Of a DNA stretch of 64,000 nt, positions 1-8,550 are shown piece by piece. Positions within the stretch are counted from its first letter, which is position 1. Every line of letters starts with the position of its first letter. Position numbers and translations under genes: made by a program. The stretch is from assembly GCA_025353725.1 (NCBI GenBank), contig JANXOF010000023.1:1-64000 (forward strand), in the 5' to 3' direction. Origin of the DNA: Polyangiaceae bacterium. GTDB taxonomy: Bacteria > Myxococcota_A > Polyangia > Polyangiales > Polyangiaceae. The notes below the pieces were generated by a model that made no database searches, had not been told where the DNA came from, and worked only from the letters and a program-made list of their open reading frames with translations.

Positions 1-774
1 GCTATCAATAGTCAGATCGAGCTCGCGACCACGACGCGGCTCAAAGGAGACGTAAAAACGGCGCGAGAGCTCGTGGACGACGCTCTGAGCCGCGGCCGCG
101 CGCTACAGAACTCCGCAAGCGAGATTGACGGGCTAGCAGTACTCGGTGACGTTCTCTACGATACGGGAGATCGGCAAGCCGCTCGAGAGGCTTACGCCGC
201 ATCGCTCGACAAGCGAACCCAGGCCGGCGAAGGCCTCGGTCGAGCCGAAAATTTGCTCGGCCTCGCTCGCGTCGCCATCGAGGAGCAACGACTCGCCGAG
301 GCGGAGGTTCAGGTTGCCGCCGCCTTCGCCGCAGCGGCAACTCCAGTCGCGCGAACCGCGGAGACGGAAGCCCTCGTGCGTGAGGTCGAAGCGCGACTAC
401 TCCTCGCGCGTGGTCGACGCGCGGACGCACGAGCGACGGTAGAGCGCGCGTTCGAGCTGACGCAAACGGCGGAAAATAAGCGTGTGCGAATAGCCGTCGA
501 GTCCGCGCGCGCCTTCATTTACGGCCTTGAGGGTGCGTCGTTGCCGGACGCGAGCGGTGAGCCCATGGTCGCAGAGCGGGCCCTCGAAGCGCTCATCGTC
601 GAGTCGCAGCACCTTGGTCTCGTGACGGCGTCGTTCGAAGCGCGACTCGACCTCGCGCGTCTGTCGCGTGCGCGGGGGCTGCCAAGCGCCAACGCTCGGG
701 CGACGGCGCTCGCTCACGACGCGGTCGCACGCGGCCTGCTGCGAATCGCGGCGCACGCCCGCTCCGCGCAGTAG
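1..774 (+). CDS. C-terminal part of a TPR-like protein (5'-truncated by window edge)
   Basis: The frame is open from the first base, so this is the 3' end of a longer gene; a GTG at 73 is only an internal codon. The roughly 257 residues are Ala/Arg/Leu/Glu-rich helices with a tetratricopeptide rhythm, for example LGDVLYDTGDRQAAREAY and LGLARVAIEEQRLAEAEV. No catalytic motif is visible in the part present. In myxobacteria such TPR tails often follow a Ser/Thr kinase or an AAA/LuxR-type sensor domain, but that N-terminal part lies outside the window, so the function is open. The next gene on the same strand starts 113 bases downstream. Confidence 0.75.
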   Translation, partial: AINSQIELATTTRLKGDVKTARELVDDALSRGRALQNSASEIDGLAVLGDVLYDTGDRQAAREAYAASLDKRTQAGEGLGRAENLLGLARVAIEEQRLAEAEVQVAAAFAAAATPVARTAETEALVREVEARLLLARGRRADARATVERAFELTQTAENKRVRIAVESARAFIYGLEGASLPDASGEPMVAERALEALIVESQHLGLVTASFEARLDLARLSRARGLPSANARATALAHDAVARGLLRIAAHARSAQ

Positions 775-887
775 AGTCAGAGCCAAGCGCCCATGAAATG
801 CCGCCGTAAACTAACGTTCGACGCCGTGCCCGCGTGGACCTCTCTTCCGCATCGCCAGGCGTTGTCGGGAAAGGGTAAGCGTGGGCC

Positions 888-2297
888 GTGAACCGCGGGA
901 GTCATGGGCAATCCGCAGGCACGATCGACGACCCCGCCGACGATGATTTCCGCCAAACGGGACCGACGCTCCGGCGGTTTCTGATGGTGCTCCTCAACGG
1001 CCAGGCGCCCGACAGCGGAAGTGCGCGCGTTGATCTCGAGGGAGTCCGCCAAATCAATGTCGGCCGAGGTGATGCCTTGACCATCCAGCGTGGTCCGTCA
1101 GGGATAGTGACGCTATCCCTTCCGGGCCCCTCGATGTCGGCGCGGCACGCGTCTTTATCGCGAACCGGAAACCGCTGGGTGCTTGAGGATCAGGGCTCGA
1201 GGAACGGCACGCGCCTCCTCGGCGAGCGAGTGACGCGCACGTTGGTAAGCGACCGTGAGCTGATCGAGGTCGGACATGCCTTTGCCTGGCTGACCTCGGA
1301 AGCGACCGACCGAGACGATGAACGCACGGACCTATCCTCCGGCGACCTTGCCTCGACGCCGGTTGGACTGCGGTCGGTCATTCCGAACATCCACGGCGCG
1401 ACAGTTCGGTTGCTCCGCGCCGCTCGTGCAGACGTCCCCATCCTTGTTCGCGGCGCCACGGGCACGGGCAAGGAGCTTGCGGCGCGCGCCATCCACGACG
1501 GTTCCGGACGGTCGGGGGCGTTCGTTGCGGTCAACTGTGCGGCGCTCGCGCCGGCCCTCGTCGAAGCATCGCTCTTCGGGCACGTCCGCGGGGCGTTTTC
1601 GGGGGCGGATCGGAATGAGATAGGTCTCGTGCGCGAGGCCGACAAAGGCACTCTTTTTCTCGACGAAATCGGCGATTTACGCCCCGAGGCTCAGGCGGCA
1701 CTCCTTCGTCTGCTCCAAGAGCGAGAGGTTCTCCCCGTCGGCAGCTCGAGGGCGCTGCGTGTCGATGTCCGCGTGGTCGCGGCAACCCATCGAGACCTTG
1801 ACGCGAGCGTGGCACAGGGGCGGTTTCGGGCCGATCTCCTCGCCCGAATCCGAGGATACGTCCATACCCAGCGCGCACTTGCCGAGCGACGGAGCGACCT
1901 TGGCACGATCGTCGCCGACAGTCTCGGCCGGCTCGACCCCACGCGCGCGACGCGGCTCGACCGGCCCTTCGCGCGACGCCTCGTGGCGCATGCGTTTCCA
2001 GGAAATGCGCGAGAGTTGAGTCAGGTTCTAGCCGCGGCTCTGGCGGTTGCACAAGGCGCCGTCCTCTGCCTCCAAGATCTCCCCGACGGCGTGTTCTTCC
2101 CGGAGCCTGAGGCGGTCGAGACGGAACGCGGAGCGTTGGGCGACGAAGCGTTGCGCTTGCGCGTAGAATCTGCACTTCTCACGCACGGTGGAAACGTAAG
2201 CGCCGCCGCGCGAGCCTTGGGAACGGCGCCCACCCAGCTCCGAAGGTGGCTCATTCGCCTCAAGCTAACCCCAGACTCATTCCGCCCTCGGAGCTGA
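888..2297 (+). CDS. FHA-domain sigma-54-dependent transcriptional activator
   Basis: This is a bacterial enhancer-binding protein of 469 residues that should activate sigma-54 RNA polymerase. The N-terminal part (about residues 50-130) is an FHA phosphothreonine-binding domain with the pattern GR...SARHA...SRNGT. The central AAA+ domain has Walker A GATGTGKE, the sigma-54 contact loop as GAFSGA (family consensus GAFTGA; Ser for Thr is a tolerated variant), Walker B GTLFLDEIGDL and the arginine-rich sensor FPGNAREL. A Fis-type helix-turn-helix closes the protein (GGNVSAAARALGTAPTQLRRWL). The GTG start at 888 is the first in frame. An FHA sensor implies control by a Ser/Thr kinase; the PEGA kinase at 4697-6460 is a nearby but unproven candidate. 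Confidence 0.93.
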   Translation: MNRGSHGQSAGTIDDPADDDFRQTGPTLRRFLMVLLNGQAPDSGSARVDLEGVRQINVGRGDALTIQRGPSGIVTLSLPGPSMSARHASLSRTGNRWVLEDQGSRNGTRLLGERVTRTLVSDRELIEVGHAFAWLTSEATDRDDERTDLSSGDLASTPVGLRSVIPNIHGATVRLLRAARADVPILVRGATGTGKELAARAIHDGSGRSGAFVAVNCAALAPALVEASLFGHVRGAFSGADRNEIGLVREADKGTLFLDEIGDLRPEAQAALLRLLQEREVLPVGSSRALRVDVRVVAATHRDLDASVAQGRFRADLLARIRGYVHTQRALAERRSDLGTIVADSLGRLDPTRATRLDRPFARRLVAHAFPGNARELSQVLAAALAVAQGAVLCLQDLPDGVFFPEPEAVETERGALGDEALRLRVESALLTHGGNVSAAARALGTAPTQLRRWLIRLKLTPDSFRPRS

Positions 2298-2329
2298 CAC
2301 GGCGCGATCTCTCTCGCGTGACAGATGCG

Positions 2330-3862
2330 CTACCAGCCGAGCCATTGATCTTCGAGGAAGATCGTGCGATCGGGTGGCACGCGAACGAGCTTGCCTTGAA
2401 CGTCGACTTTGTAGATGACCTCGGTCGACTGCGGGCGATGATCGCGGGCTTTGAACGTGAGCTTGTCCGTGAGCCCGCCGGTGTCGAAGCGATTGAGTGT
2501 CTCGAGCGCCTCCTTGATCGACTCGCCAGAAATCGCCTTCCCGGACGAGAGCGCGCGCTCTGCGCCGGCCTTCCACAGCAGCGCGCTTACGTAGCCCTGA
2601 ACGTAGCGCACGTTCTTGTAAGCCTGCAACGCCGGCACAGAAGCGTCTCCGCCGTCTGTCGCTCCTTCCCGCTGAGCGGTCTCCAGATCGCGCGCTCGCC
2701 ACTTGTCGTGAAGCGCCATCACCTTCGTCATCTCGGACGCCGCAAGGTCTCCGTAGACGGCGAACGGGAGAAGCCCAAAGAGGTTATCGACGCATGCTGA
2801 GCCACAACTGGCGAAAAGCAGTTCATCGAACCCGAAAGTGTTCGTAATCGCCTTAACCTGAAGTCCCTTTTCCTGATTCACCACCGCGAGTGCCTTCATG
2901 GCCCGAGCAACGGTCGCCGAGGTGTTCCCTAGCCACAGCCAGTCAACGGGTTTGTAGCTCGGCACGGCCACTTTGTGATCGAGCTCCTCTTGAAAGTATT
3001 GGCGAAGCGTAGTGAGGTATTCTGCATCGCTCGAACCTGCGCCGGAGAGGGGCAAGTTGACGTCTCGACCAATCCCGAGCCCTTTTTGCAGCGCATAAGA
3101 CTTTCCCGCGGCGAGCGGTGAAGTGCAGTAGAGGCTGCTCGTGCACTGACCGAATCCGATGCGCTGCCCGCCCGCGAGCGAAACGTAGTAAACGCCGACT
3201 CGGATGGCCGTCGAGGAGTCCGTACCGGCGAAGAAGTTATAGGGGTATCCGTCCGATGTCTTCGCGACGTTCGATGTACCCTCCACGAACGCCGGGGCTG
3301 CGCCGACCTCTGGCACGGAGATGGATTTATTAATGGGCTCTGGCGTCGCGATATCACCCGCGTAGGAGGCGCTAATCAAGACCTTTTTGTCGACTCTGAC
3401 GAGCGGGCCGAGCGCGGCGGTATCGCCACTTCCGAAGCCGAAGACGGTCACGACGTTCGACCACTCGGGCCGGGCCTTCCACTCGTTGTAAATCGAGACA
3501 GCGTTGGTTGGGCTATACGCGTAGTCGCGAGACTCGATATCAACCTTGCAACCTCCAATGCCGCCTGATTCGTTAATCTCTCGAAGGAAGTCAAATTCGC
3601 CCCAAAAGTACGGCACGGAAACCGTCGACGTGGCCCCGGTCGCGTCGTAAAGAATTTTAAGGGGGATACTCCCCGTACAGATCTTCGCAGGTTGGGCGTC
3701 GGGCTGGGTCATCTCACCGCCGGCGTCGGGAGCTTTGTCTTCGACGAACCGCCGATTCGTGTCGATATCGAGCAGCGACGCGCACGCAACGGTACCGACG
3801 GCTGCGAACGGGACGAGCGCGCGGGCAAGTTGACGGCCCCTATGCGAAAAAGAACGTCTCAT
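2330..3862 (-). CDS. LivK-like periplasmic ligand-binding lipoprotein
   Basis: About 510 residues. The start at 3862 was chosen because ATG overlaps the TGA of the upstream gene (ATGA) and is followed by a lipoprotein signal (RRSFSHRGRQLARALVPFAAVGTVACAS; predicted lipidated Cys in VACA). The mature part resembles type-1 periplasmic binding proteins of branched-chain amino acid ABC transporters: IPLKILYDATG near the N-terminus, GGIGGCKVDIESRDY, and later VLISASYAGD. No permease or ATPase gene is adjacent, so it may act as an orphan sensor or scavenging receptor. Translational coupling to the TPR membrane protein suggests that the two work together. Confidence 0.82.
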   Translation of the reverse strand: MRRSFSHRGRQLARALVPFAAVGTVACASLLDIDTNRRFVEDKAPDAGGEMTQPDAQPAKICTGSIPLKILYDATGATSTVSVPYFWGEFDFLREINESGGIGGCKVDIESRDYAYSPTNAVSIYNEWKARPEWSNVVTVFGFGSGDTAALGPLVRVDKKVLISASYAGDIATPEPINKSISVPEVGAAPAFVEGTSNVAKTSDGYPYNFFAGTDSSTAIRVGVYYVSLAGGQRIGFGQCTSSLYCTSPLAAGKSYALQKGLGIGRDVNLPLSGAGSSDAEYLTTLRQYFQEELDHKVAVPSYKPVDWLWLGNTSATVARAMKALAVVNQEKGLQVKAITNTFGFDELLFASCGSACVDNLFGLLPFAVYGDLAASEMTKVMALHDKWRARDLETAQREGATDGGDASVPALQAYKNVRYVQGYVSALLWKAGAERALSSGKAISGESIKEALETLNRFDTGGLTDKLTFKARDHRPQSTEVIYKVDVQGKLVRVPPDRTIFLEDQWLGW

Positions 3863-4674
3863 AGCCACCCCCCGCTCACTTCGATGCCCGCGGCAGACGG
3901 ACCGAAGTGCGGCTCGAAACGCAACGAGGAGGATCGCGTCACCGACCGCGAGGGTGCGAGAAAAAAAAGCGCAGCCCCGGCCGCGAGCGCGACGCCTCCG
4001 GCAACGACGAGAACGGTCGAGGCGGTCGCGGCGCTCGACGCTTCGTCGGTCAGGGTGATGGCGCGACGGCTGGTGCATTCGACGCCATTGCACAACGCCT
4101 TCGCTTCATTGTTTTTCGAACCCGCGGAGAGTCCAAAGACCGCGCCTATGCCCATACTCACTATCCCCGCGCCACCGACGACGAGTCCCGCGCCGCGCAT
4201 CAAGCGACCTGGGTCGTCGCGAACGGGCTCTTCATGAGGGACGAACGCGACGGCGACTTGAACCGGCGGTTTGCCTGTTTGCGCGGTCTCTTTTTCGGCG
4301 CGGAGCGCGTTAACGCGGTCGGTGGAACGGCGAACGAGATCGGGGTCGGCATCGGGCGCACGCAGGAATCGTCTGTAAAAGTCGACGGCCAGATCGGGAT
4401 CATTCAGCTTCCCGTCATAGATTTTGGCGACGTTGTAGAGAATCTCCGACGATGCCAAGGGCGACGCTTGATGCGCGCGTAGGTAAAGCGCCACGGCCTG
4501 CGCGAAGTCACGCTTGCTGTAAGCCTCATACGCCTGGCTCGCGAGGTCATCGCTCGCGGCTTTTCCAGCCGACACTGACGCAGGCGCCAGCGCTGAATCA
4601 GCGCCCGACGCGGGCATACTTGTGCACAGCGCACATACAACAAGCAGCCCACAGAATGTCTTCGTTCCGCGCAT
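3859..4674 (-). CDS. Exported TPR-containing membrane protein
   Basis: 271 residues with an N-terminal signal peptide (MRGTKTFCGLLVVCALCTSMPASGA). Residues about 40-125 form a tetratricopeptide unit (AYEAYSKRDFAQAVALYLRAHQ, then ILYNVAKIY and DLAVDFYRRFLRA). Two hydrophobic helices follow (around GAGLVVGGAGIVSMGIGAVFGL and TVLVVAGGVALAAGAALFFLA). This architecture is common and uncharacterised in Polyangia, often next to PEGA-domain kinases, as here (kinase stop 22 bases away). The stop overlaps the start of the LivK-like gene. Likely a periplasm-facing scaffold; biochemical role unknown. Confidence 0.8.
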   Translation of the reverse strand: MRGTKTFCGLLVVCALCTSMPASGADSALAPASVSAGKAASDDLASQAYEAYSKRDFAQAVALYLRAHQASPLASSEILYNVAKIYDGKLNDPDLAVDFYRRFLRAPDADPDLVRRSTDRVNALRAEKETAQTGKPPVQVAVAFVPHEEPVRDDPGRLMRGAGLVVGGAGIVSMGIGAVFGLSAGSKNNEAKALCNGVECTSRRAITLTDEASSAATASTVLVVAGGVALAAGAALFFLAPSRSVTRSSSLRFEPHFGPSAAGIEVSGGWL

Positions 4675-4696
4675 TCGAGGTCATCTCCTGAGAACA

Positions 4697-6460
4697 TCAA
4701 TCGCCAATGACGCGAACCTTTTGATCCTTCGCCGTATCGTCTTCGATCACGCGGACGACAGCGGTTGGTGCGGTCGTGCCCGCGGCCACGACCGGAGGTG
4801 ACGACGGCGAAGCGACCGTCGCCCTCGCTTGTGGCGCCTCCGCGCTCGGTCCGCGCACGCCCGTAAACGCGCTTCCGCGTGGGGTCGAACGCACGAGCAC
4901 CCGTTCTTTGGTGGGCGTCTTCGCCAGAATTACGGCCTTATGGATCGTTGCTTTAGGGCGCGAGAGCTCGACCTCCCAAGCGATCGTTTGCGGCTCGTAA
5001 CCGTCGTAGGAAAGCGTAATCGCCTGCATGCCGGGAGGAAAGTCACGCACGAGAGGAGTCACCCCGAGCAAGGCGCCGTTCCACGTAACGCGCGCGCCGG
5101 TGGGGACGGACGTGAGCTCGACGCCAAGCGTTCGTGCCTCCTCGACGGGCAAGGCGCTAGCAGGCGGCGCCGACGCGAAGGCTCGCTCGGGCACTCGCGA
5201 ACGTAATCCGAATGCGGCAAAGACGACCGTGGCCGCAGCCGCCGCAGCGGCGGCGAGAAGCAACCGCTTACGACCCGCCGCCGTGAGGTTCGCGTCAGGC
5301 GTTGAAGGGCCTGTCGAGGAGCCCGCGAGCGAAGCACTCTCAGGCGCAGAGACCACGGAGTTCCCGGTCGGTCTCGTCATCGTGCGGACGTCGGCAAGGA
5401 CGGGGTGAGAGGCGCTCCAGGACGAGGCAACGAGCTCCGGAAGCGCGCTCGGGAGCGCCGATGCACTCGAGGCGAGGTAAGCCTGAATCTGCCGCTTCAT
5501 CTCGTCGCGAACCGACGCAAAGTGCGCGGCGATCCTTTTGGCCATCGCAGCGTCGTCAACGTCGGCCCCCGACGCTCGGACGAACCGGTCGAGCTCGCCT
5601 TGCATTTCAAGAGCTGTCGCGTAGCGGTCGTCAGGGTTTTTCTCGAGCGCCCTCGCGACGATCGCATCGAGCACGAGGGGCACGTCGGCGCGCAACTCGG
5701 AAACGCGCGGGAGCCGCTGGTTGAGAAGTGCATGAAGAACCTGCACCTGATCCCCTTTGAGCAATTTTTCGCCGGCCAGCAGCTCCCACAGCACGATTCC
5801 CATCGCGAAGACGTCAGCACGCCGGTCGACGGCGGCCGATCGCGCGTGCTCCGGAGCCATGTAGGCGAGCTTGCCTTTGAGCACGCCCGCCTGCGTGTGG
5901 GTCGAATTGAGAGCCGCTTTCGCGATTCCAAAGTCAACAATCCTCACCTGGCCGGTGTAAGTCACAAAGATGTTGTGAGGGCTGACGTCGCGGTGGACGA
6001 TATCAAGAGGCGAACCGTCGAAGTCAACGACCTCGTGCGCGTAGTGGAGACCCGCCAGCGCCTGAGAGGCGAGCTTCGCCCAAACGACTCCCGTGAAAAA
6101 TGGGTCGCTCTTCGCCGCCCGCGCGAGGCGGTTGAGAGGCTGCCCTTCGAGAAACTCCATCGCAATGAAATACGAACCCTCATCCTCACCAACCTCGAAC
6201 GTTTGAACGACGTTCGGGTGAGCCAGGCGCGCGGCGAGGCGCGCTTCGTCGAAGAACATACTCAGCATCACCTCGTCATCGGCTGTCGCTCGTAGACGCT
6301 TCACGACGACGAGTTTGTTGAACCCCATTGGACCTTGCGCGACAGCCAAGAAAACGTCGGCCATTCCTCCGCGACCGAGAGAGGCGATGAGACGGTACTT
6401 ACCAATCGATGCGACCTTCGGCGCAACATTCCCGGTCGGCTCGAGAACTGGTTCCGCCAT
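4697..6460 (-). CDS. Transmembrane Ser/Thr protein kinase with C-terminal PEGA domain
   Basis: 587 residues. The Hanks-type kinase domain spans about residues 20-295: glycine loop LGRGGMADV, invariant Lys54 in VVKR, catalytic loop HRDVSPHN with Asp158, DFG at 176-178 and APE at 202-204. All catalytic residues are present, so it should be active. A Ser/Pro/Ala-rich linker leads to one membrane helix (about 398-418), and a PEGA domain (about 446-505, VELTSVPTGARVTWNG ... PPGMQAITLSYDGY) lies outside the membrane. Topology therefore suits sensing of an envelope signal and phosphorylation in the cytoplasm. It is the first gene of the minus-strand group ending at 2330; the 360-base gap upstream should hold the promoter. 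Confidence 0.95.
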   Translation of the reverse strand: MAEPVLEPTGNVAPKVASIGKYRLIASLGRGGMADVFLAVAQGPMGFNKLVVVKRLRATADDEVMLSMFFDEARLAARLAHPNVVQTFEVGEDEGSYFIAMEFLEGQPLNRLARAAKSDPFFTGVVWAKLASQALAGLHYAHEVVDFDGSPLDIVHRDVSPHNIFVTYTGQVRIVDFGIAKAALNSTHTQAGVLKGKLAYMAPEHARSAAVDRRADVFAMGIVLWELLAGEKLLKGDQVQVLHALLNQRLPRVSELRADVPLVLDAIVARALEKNPDDRYATALEMQGELDRFVRASGADVDDAAMAKRIAAHFASVRDEMKRQIQAYLASSASALPSALPELVASSWSASHPVLADVRTMTRPTGNSVVSAPESASLAGSSTGPSTPDANLTAAGRKRLLLAAAAAAAATVVFAAFGLRSRVPERAFASAPPASALPVEEARTLGVELTSVPTGARVTWNGALLGVTPLVRDFPPGMQAITLSYDGYEPQTIAWEVELSRPKATIHKAVILAKTPTKERVLVRSTPRGSAFTGVRGPSAEAPQARATVASPSSPPVVAAGTTAPTAVVRVIEDDTAKDQKVRVIGD

Positions 6461-6820
6461 CGCCCCGTCACCCCCTGAACGAACACGTCTATCGATTGTC
6501 CAAGGCTAGGTAATGCATTCTCGCGCGTCAACAATGCACTGGTACACGCCACTCAACGGAGTGGGAGTTTAGAATACTCAGTAGAGCGGGGCCCCACGCT
6601 CACCTAAACGATCGATGCCTCGAAAACTTGATTTAATGCACGGTCAAGATTCGGACGGAACGCGAAGTGCGCCTCAATGCCGCATTCGCCGAACGCCGCG
6701 AAGGTTGCGGTTAATTTCGTCCATGAGCTACATGAGCTGCATGGGCTACAGGTTGGAATTCGACCGATGCAAAATCATTTTCGTGGCTGCTGGCACTTCT
6801 GAATGTCTCTTCCAGATTGT
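6461..6820. other. Intergenic region upstream of the PEGA kinase
   Basis: 360 bases without a convincing gene. It lies between the start of the kinase (6460, minus) and the end of the Cys-rich frame (6821, minus), so it should contain the kinase promoter and perhaps a terminator for the upstream gene. The only clear structure seen is a set of three 9-base direct repeats at 6723-6749. Confidence 0.5.
6723..6749. repeat. Three tandem 9-bp repeats in an intergenic region
   Basis: Three near-identical units, ATGAGCTAC, ATGAGCTGC and ATGGGCTAC, lie head to tail. They are about 265 bases upstream of the kinase start. Spacing near one helical turn would suit cooperative binding of a regulator, but they could also be a chance expansion. 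Confidence 0.5.
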
Positions 6821-7126
6821 TTAGCGGTCGAGGAGCGGCCCGTCGACGCGCGCCTGAAAGAGAAAATAAGGCGGTATACACGCTCCGACATTTTTCGGAG
6901 AGCCAGCGACAGCCGCGCACGCGTAGTCACCACGGCACGGCGTGTCGCTATCGCACGGGGCCACGAACGCGCTCACGAGATGGCGTTCAAGGCAACGCTC
7001 GAGCGGTTCGCGTGAATTCATGCATTCCGTCTCGTAGCCGGCTGCCGGGAGCCGCGCACAAATCGTGGAGCCACGAACTTCGCCGGGCTGCGAGCAGCGC
7101 TGGCTACACATGCCCCCTGTAAATCC
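6821..7126 (-). pseudogene. Out-of-frame Cys-rich C-terminus of the CxxCH protein
   Basis: Continuing past the GA tract in the next reading frame gives 101 residues that look like genuine protein. It begins GFTGGMCSQRCSQPGE, carries nine cysteines (for example TICARLPAAGYETECMN and PCRGDYACAAV) and ends FLFQARVDGPLLDR before TAA at 6821. The other frame in this stretch is basic and low in structure. The segment joins naturally to the upstream text ending DDAFCAPN, so it is very probably the true C-terminus, displaced by a 2-base length change in the microsatellite. It has no start of its own with a visible Shine-Dalgarno sequence. Confidence 0.75.
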
Positions 7127-8538
7127 GAGAGAGAGAGAGAGAGAGAGAGAGAGTTGGGCGCGCAGAACGCATCGTCTGTCGAGGCTTTCGGAACGGGACA
7201 CCTCGAGTCCGCAGGCAACGCCGCCACAACGGGCCCTTCAGGACGCGAGCTCGGCGTCGACCGAACGTCCTCGCATGGTCGTCCGAGCCTGCCCCCCATC
7301 GGCACGGAGCACATTCCGAATGCGGTTCCGTGAGCGTCACGGCAGATAAGGCCCGCGGCGCATCCCCACCCCCGTAGACCTTCCGTCAGCCCGTACTCGT
7401 CTCCTTCCCTTCCGCCGGGATGCGATGCAAACGGACGCGGGGCGGGCGACAGACCGTTCGATGCGCGCTCAAGACCGGTCGCGCGCCATTCGAGCTCACG
7501 CGCGAGGTGCGGTGAATGCCCGAAGGCGTGCGCGTCGTGCGAGCGCGCTACCCGCTCTCGGCCGAGCAAATGAAATCCGGCGACTCCCGACGTCTGATGA
7601 CAGCCCGGACAGCCCATTTCGTCGAGACGCCGGAGCAGCAATTCGGGTGTCTTCACGAGCGACTGACGCGAGAAGTCGACTCTATTGAAGGCGTCACGGC
7701 TCGCGCCAAGGGCACGCGAGAACGTCGCGTTTTCAGGTCTCGACAACGCGCGCGGAGACACGGACACGGAGACATTCGCAAGAAATCGGCGCAGAACGAC
7801 CGCCGTACCCGCGTCGATCGCGTCGACGTTGGCCGCTACCCACGTGCCGAGCTCACGACGCTCCTCTTCCGAAAGCTCGGTCCTTACCGTGTTGAAGAGC
7901 GTGTCTTGACGAAGCTCCCCAGATTCCGGTCGGAACGCTCGGAGGATGTACTCTGCAGAGTCATCCATATCTTCTCGGGTCGCTGGGACGTGAACGGATT
8001 GATAGTTGACCTCCACAGTGGCGAGCCCGATTTGCGACAGAACGAAGGGTAGGAGCGTCGTTGCTCTCCCCCATCTCGTCCCGACGTTTCGGCAGGTCCT
8101 ATCTTCCCTAGGCATCGGCTGCGGGACGCGAACGTTGACCGTCATCGGAAGGCGCGCCGGGGGACGCCCCTCGTTCTGTAAGACGAGGCGATACACCAGC
8201 CTTACTTCGCCACACGCGGCCGGGTCGAAGCCGCGACGATCGACGCGATTCACGACGCCCGTAAGCTCGAAGTGCCCACGGGATAGCCACGCCGGGTCGA
8301 AAAGCCGGCGTGCGTCGCTCGGCGCTCGCTTCTGAAGCTCGTCGATGTCCTGCCCTATCGCTCGAGCGATGGCCGCGCTCCCCTTGGCGTCAATCACGTC
8401 GGGGAACGCGAGCCCACGTTGCTCTAGCTCGGTGACTAACTCCGCGTCGTCAAAGAGCAGATGGTCGCTCGCCGGTGAGCGCCGCGGCGTCGCCAGCGAG
8501 AGCGAGAGGACGCCTACAGCCAACGAGCGCCATCGCAT
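7018..8538 (-). CDS. Exported CxxCH protein, frameshifted at a GA microsatellite
   Basis: As read, 506 residues with an N-terminal signal peptide (MRWRSLAVGVLSLSLATPRRSPA). I do not recognise the family by name. The body contains a conserved-looking segment (GEVRLVYRLVLQNEGR), a possible c-type heme or redox motif CPGCH in DEMGCPGCHQTSGVAGFHLLG, and a Cys-bearing region (GCAAGLICRDAHGTAFGMC) like the EGF/Dickkopf-like repeats in the neighbour at 8551. The frame runs through (GA)13 as alternating Ser-Leu and ends in a Cys-poor, basic tail (from about residue 472) that looks spurious. With one repeat unit fewer the protein would be about 571 residues and keep its Cys-rich end. It lies 12 bases downstream of the Cys-rich lipoprotein gene. 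Confidence 0.75.
   Translation of the reverse strand: MRWRSLAVGVLSLSLATPRRSPASDHLLFDDAELVTELEQRGLAFPDVIDAKGSAAIARAIGQDIDELQKRAPSDARRLFDPAWLSRGHFELTGVVNRVDRRGFDPAACGEVRLVYRLVLQNEGRPPARLPMTVNVRVPQPMPREDRTCRNVGTRWGRATTLLPFVLSQIGLATVEVNYQSVHVPATREDMDDSAEYILRAFRPESGELRQDTLFNTVRTELSEEERRELGTWVAANVDAIDAGTAVVLRRFLANVSVSVSPRALSRPENATFSRALGASRDAFNRVDFSRQSLVKTPELLLRRLDEMGCPGCHQTSGVAGFHLLGRERVARSHDAHAFGHSPHLARELEWRATGLERASNGLSPAPRPFASHPGGREGDEYGLTEGLRGWGCAAGLICRDAHGTAFGMCSVPMGGRLGRPCEDVRSTPSSRPEGPVVAALPADSRCPVPKASTDDAFCAPNSLSLSLSLSDLQGACVASAARSPAKFVAPRFVRGSRQPATRRNA
7127..7153. repeat. (GA)13 dinucleotide microsatellite inside a coding region
   Basis: Thirteen perfect GA units plus a final G on the plus strand, read as Ser-Leu repeats by the minus-strand gene. 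With 13 units the downstream Cys-rich frame is out of register; 12, 15 or 9 units restore it; 14 or 11 units lead to a stop within eight codons (TAG ending at 7104). Long dinucleotide runs like this slip readily during replication. Confidence 0.95.
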
Positions 8539-8550
8539 GAATCAAGTGTA

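Noticed and set aside
1531-2175. A long minus-strand open frame opposite the sigma-54 regulator
   Set aside because: It is very Arg/Gly/Pro-rich, has no Shine-Dalgarno sequence and lies antisense to a gene with all family motifs; such frames are expected in GC-rich DNA.
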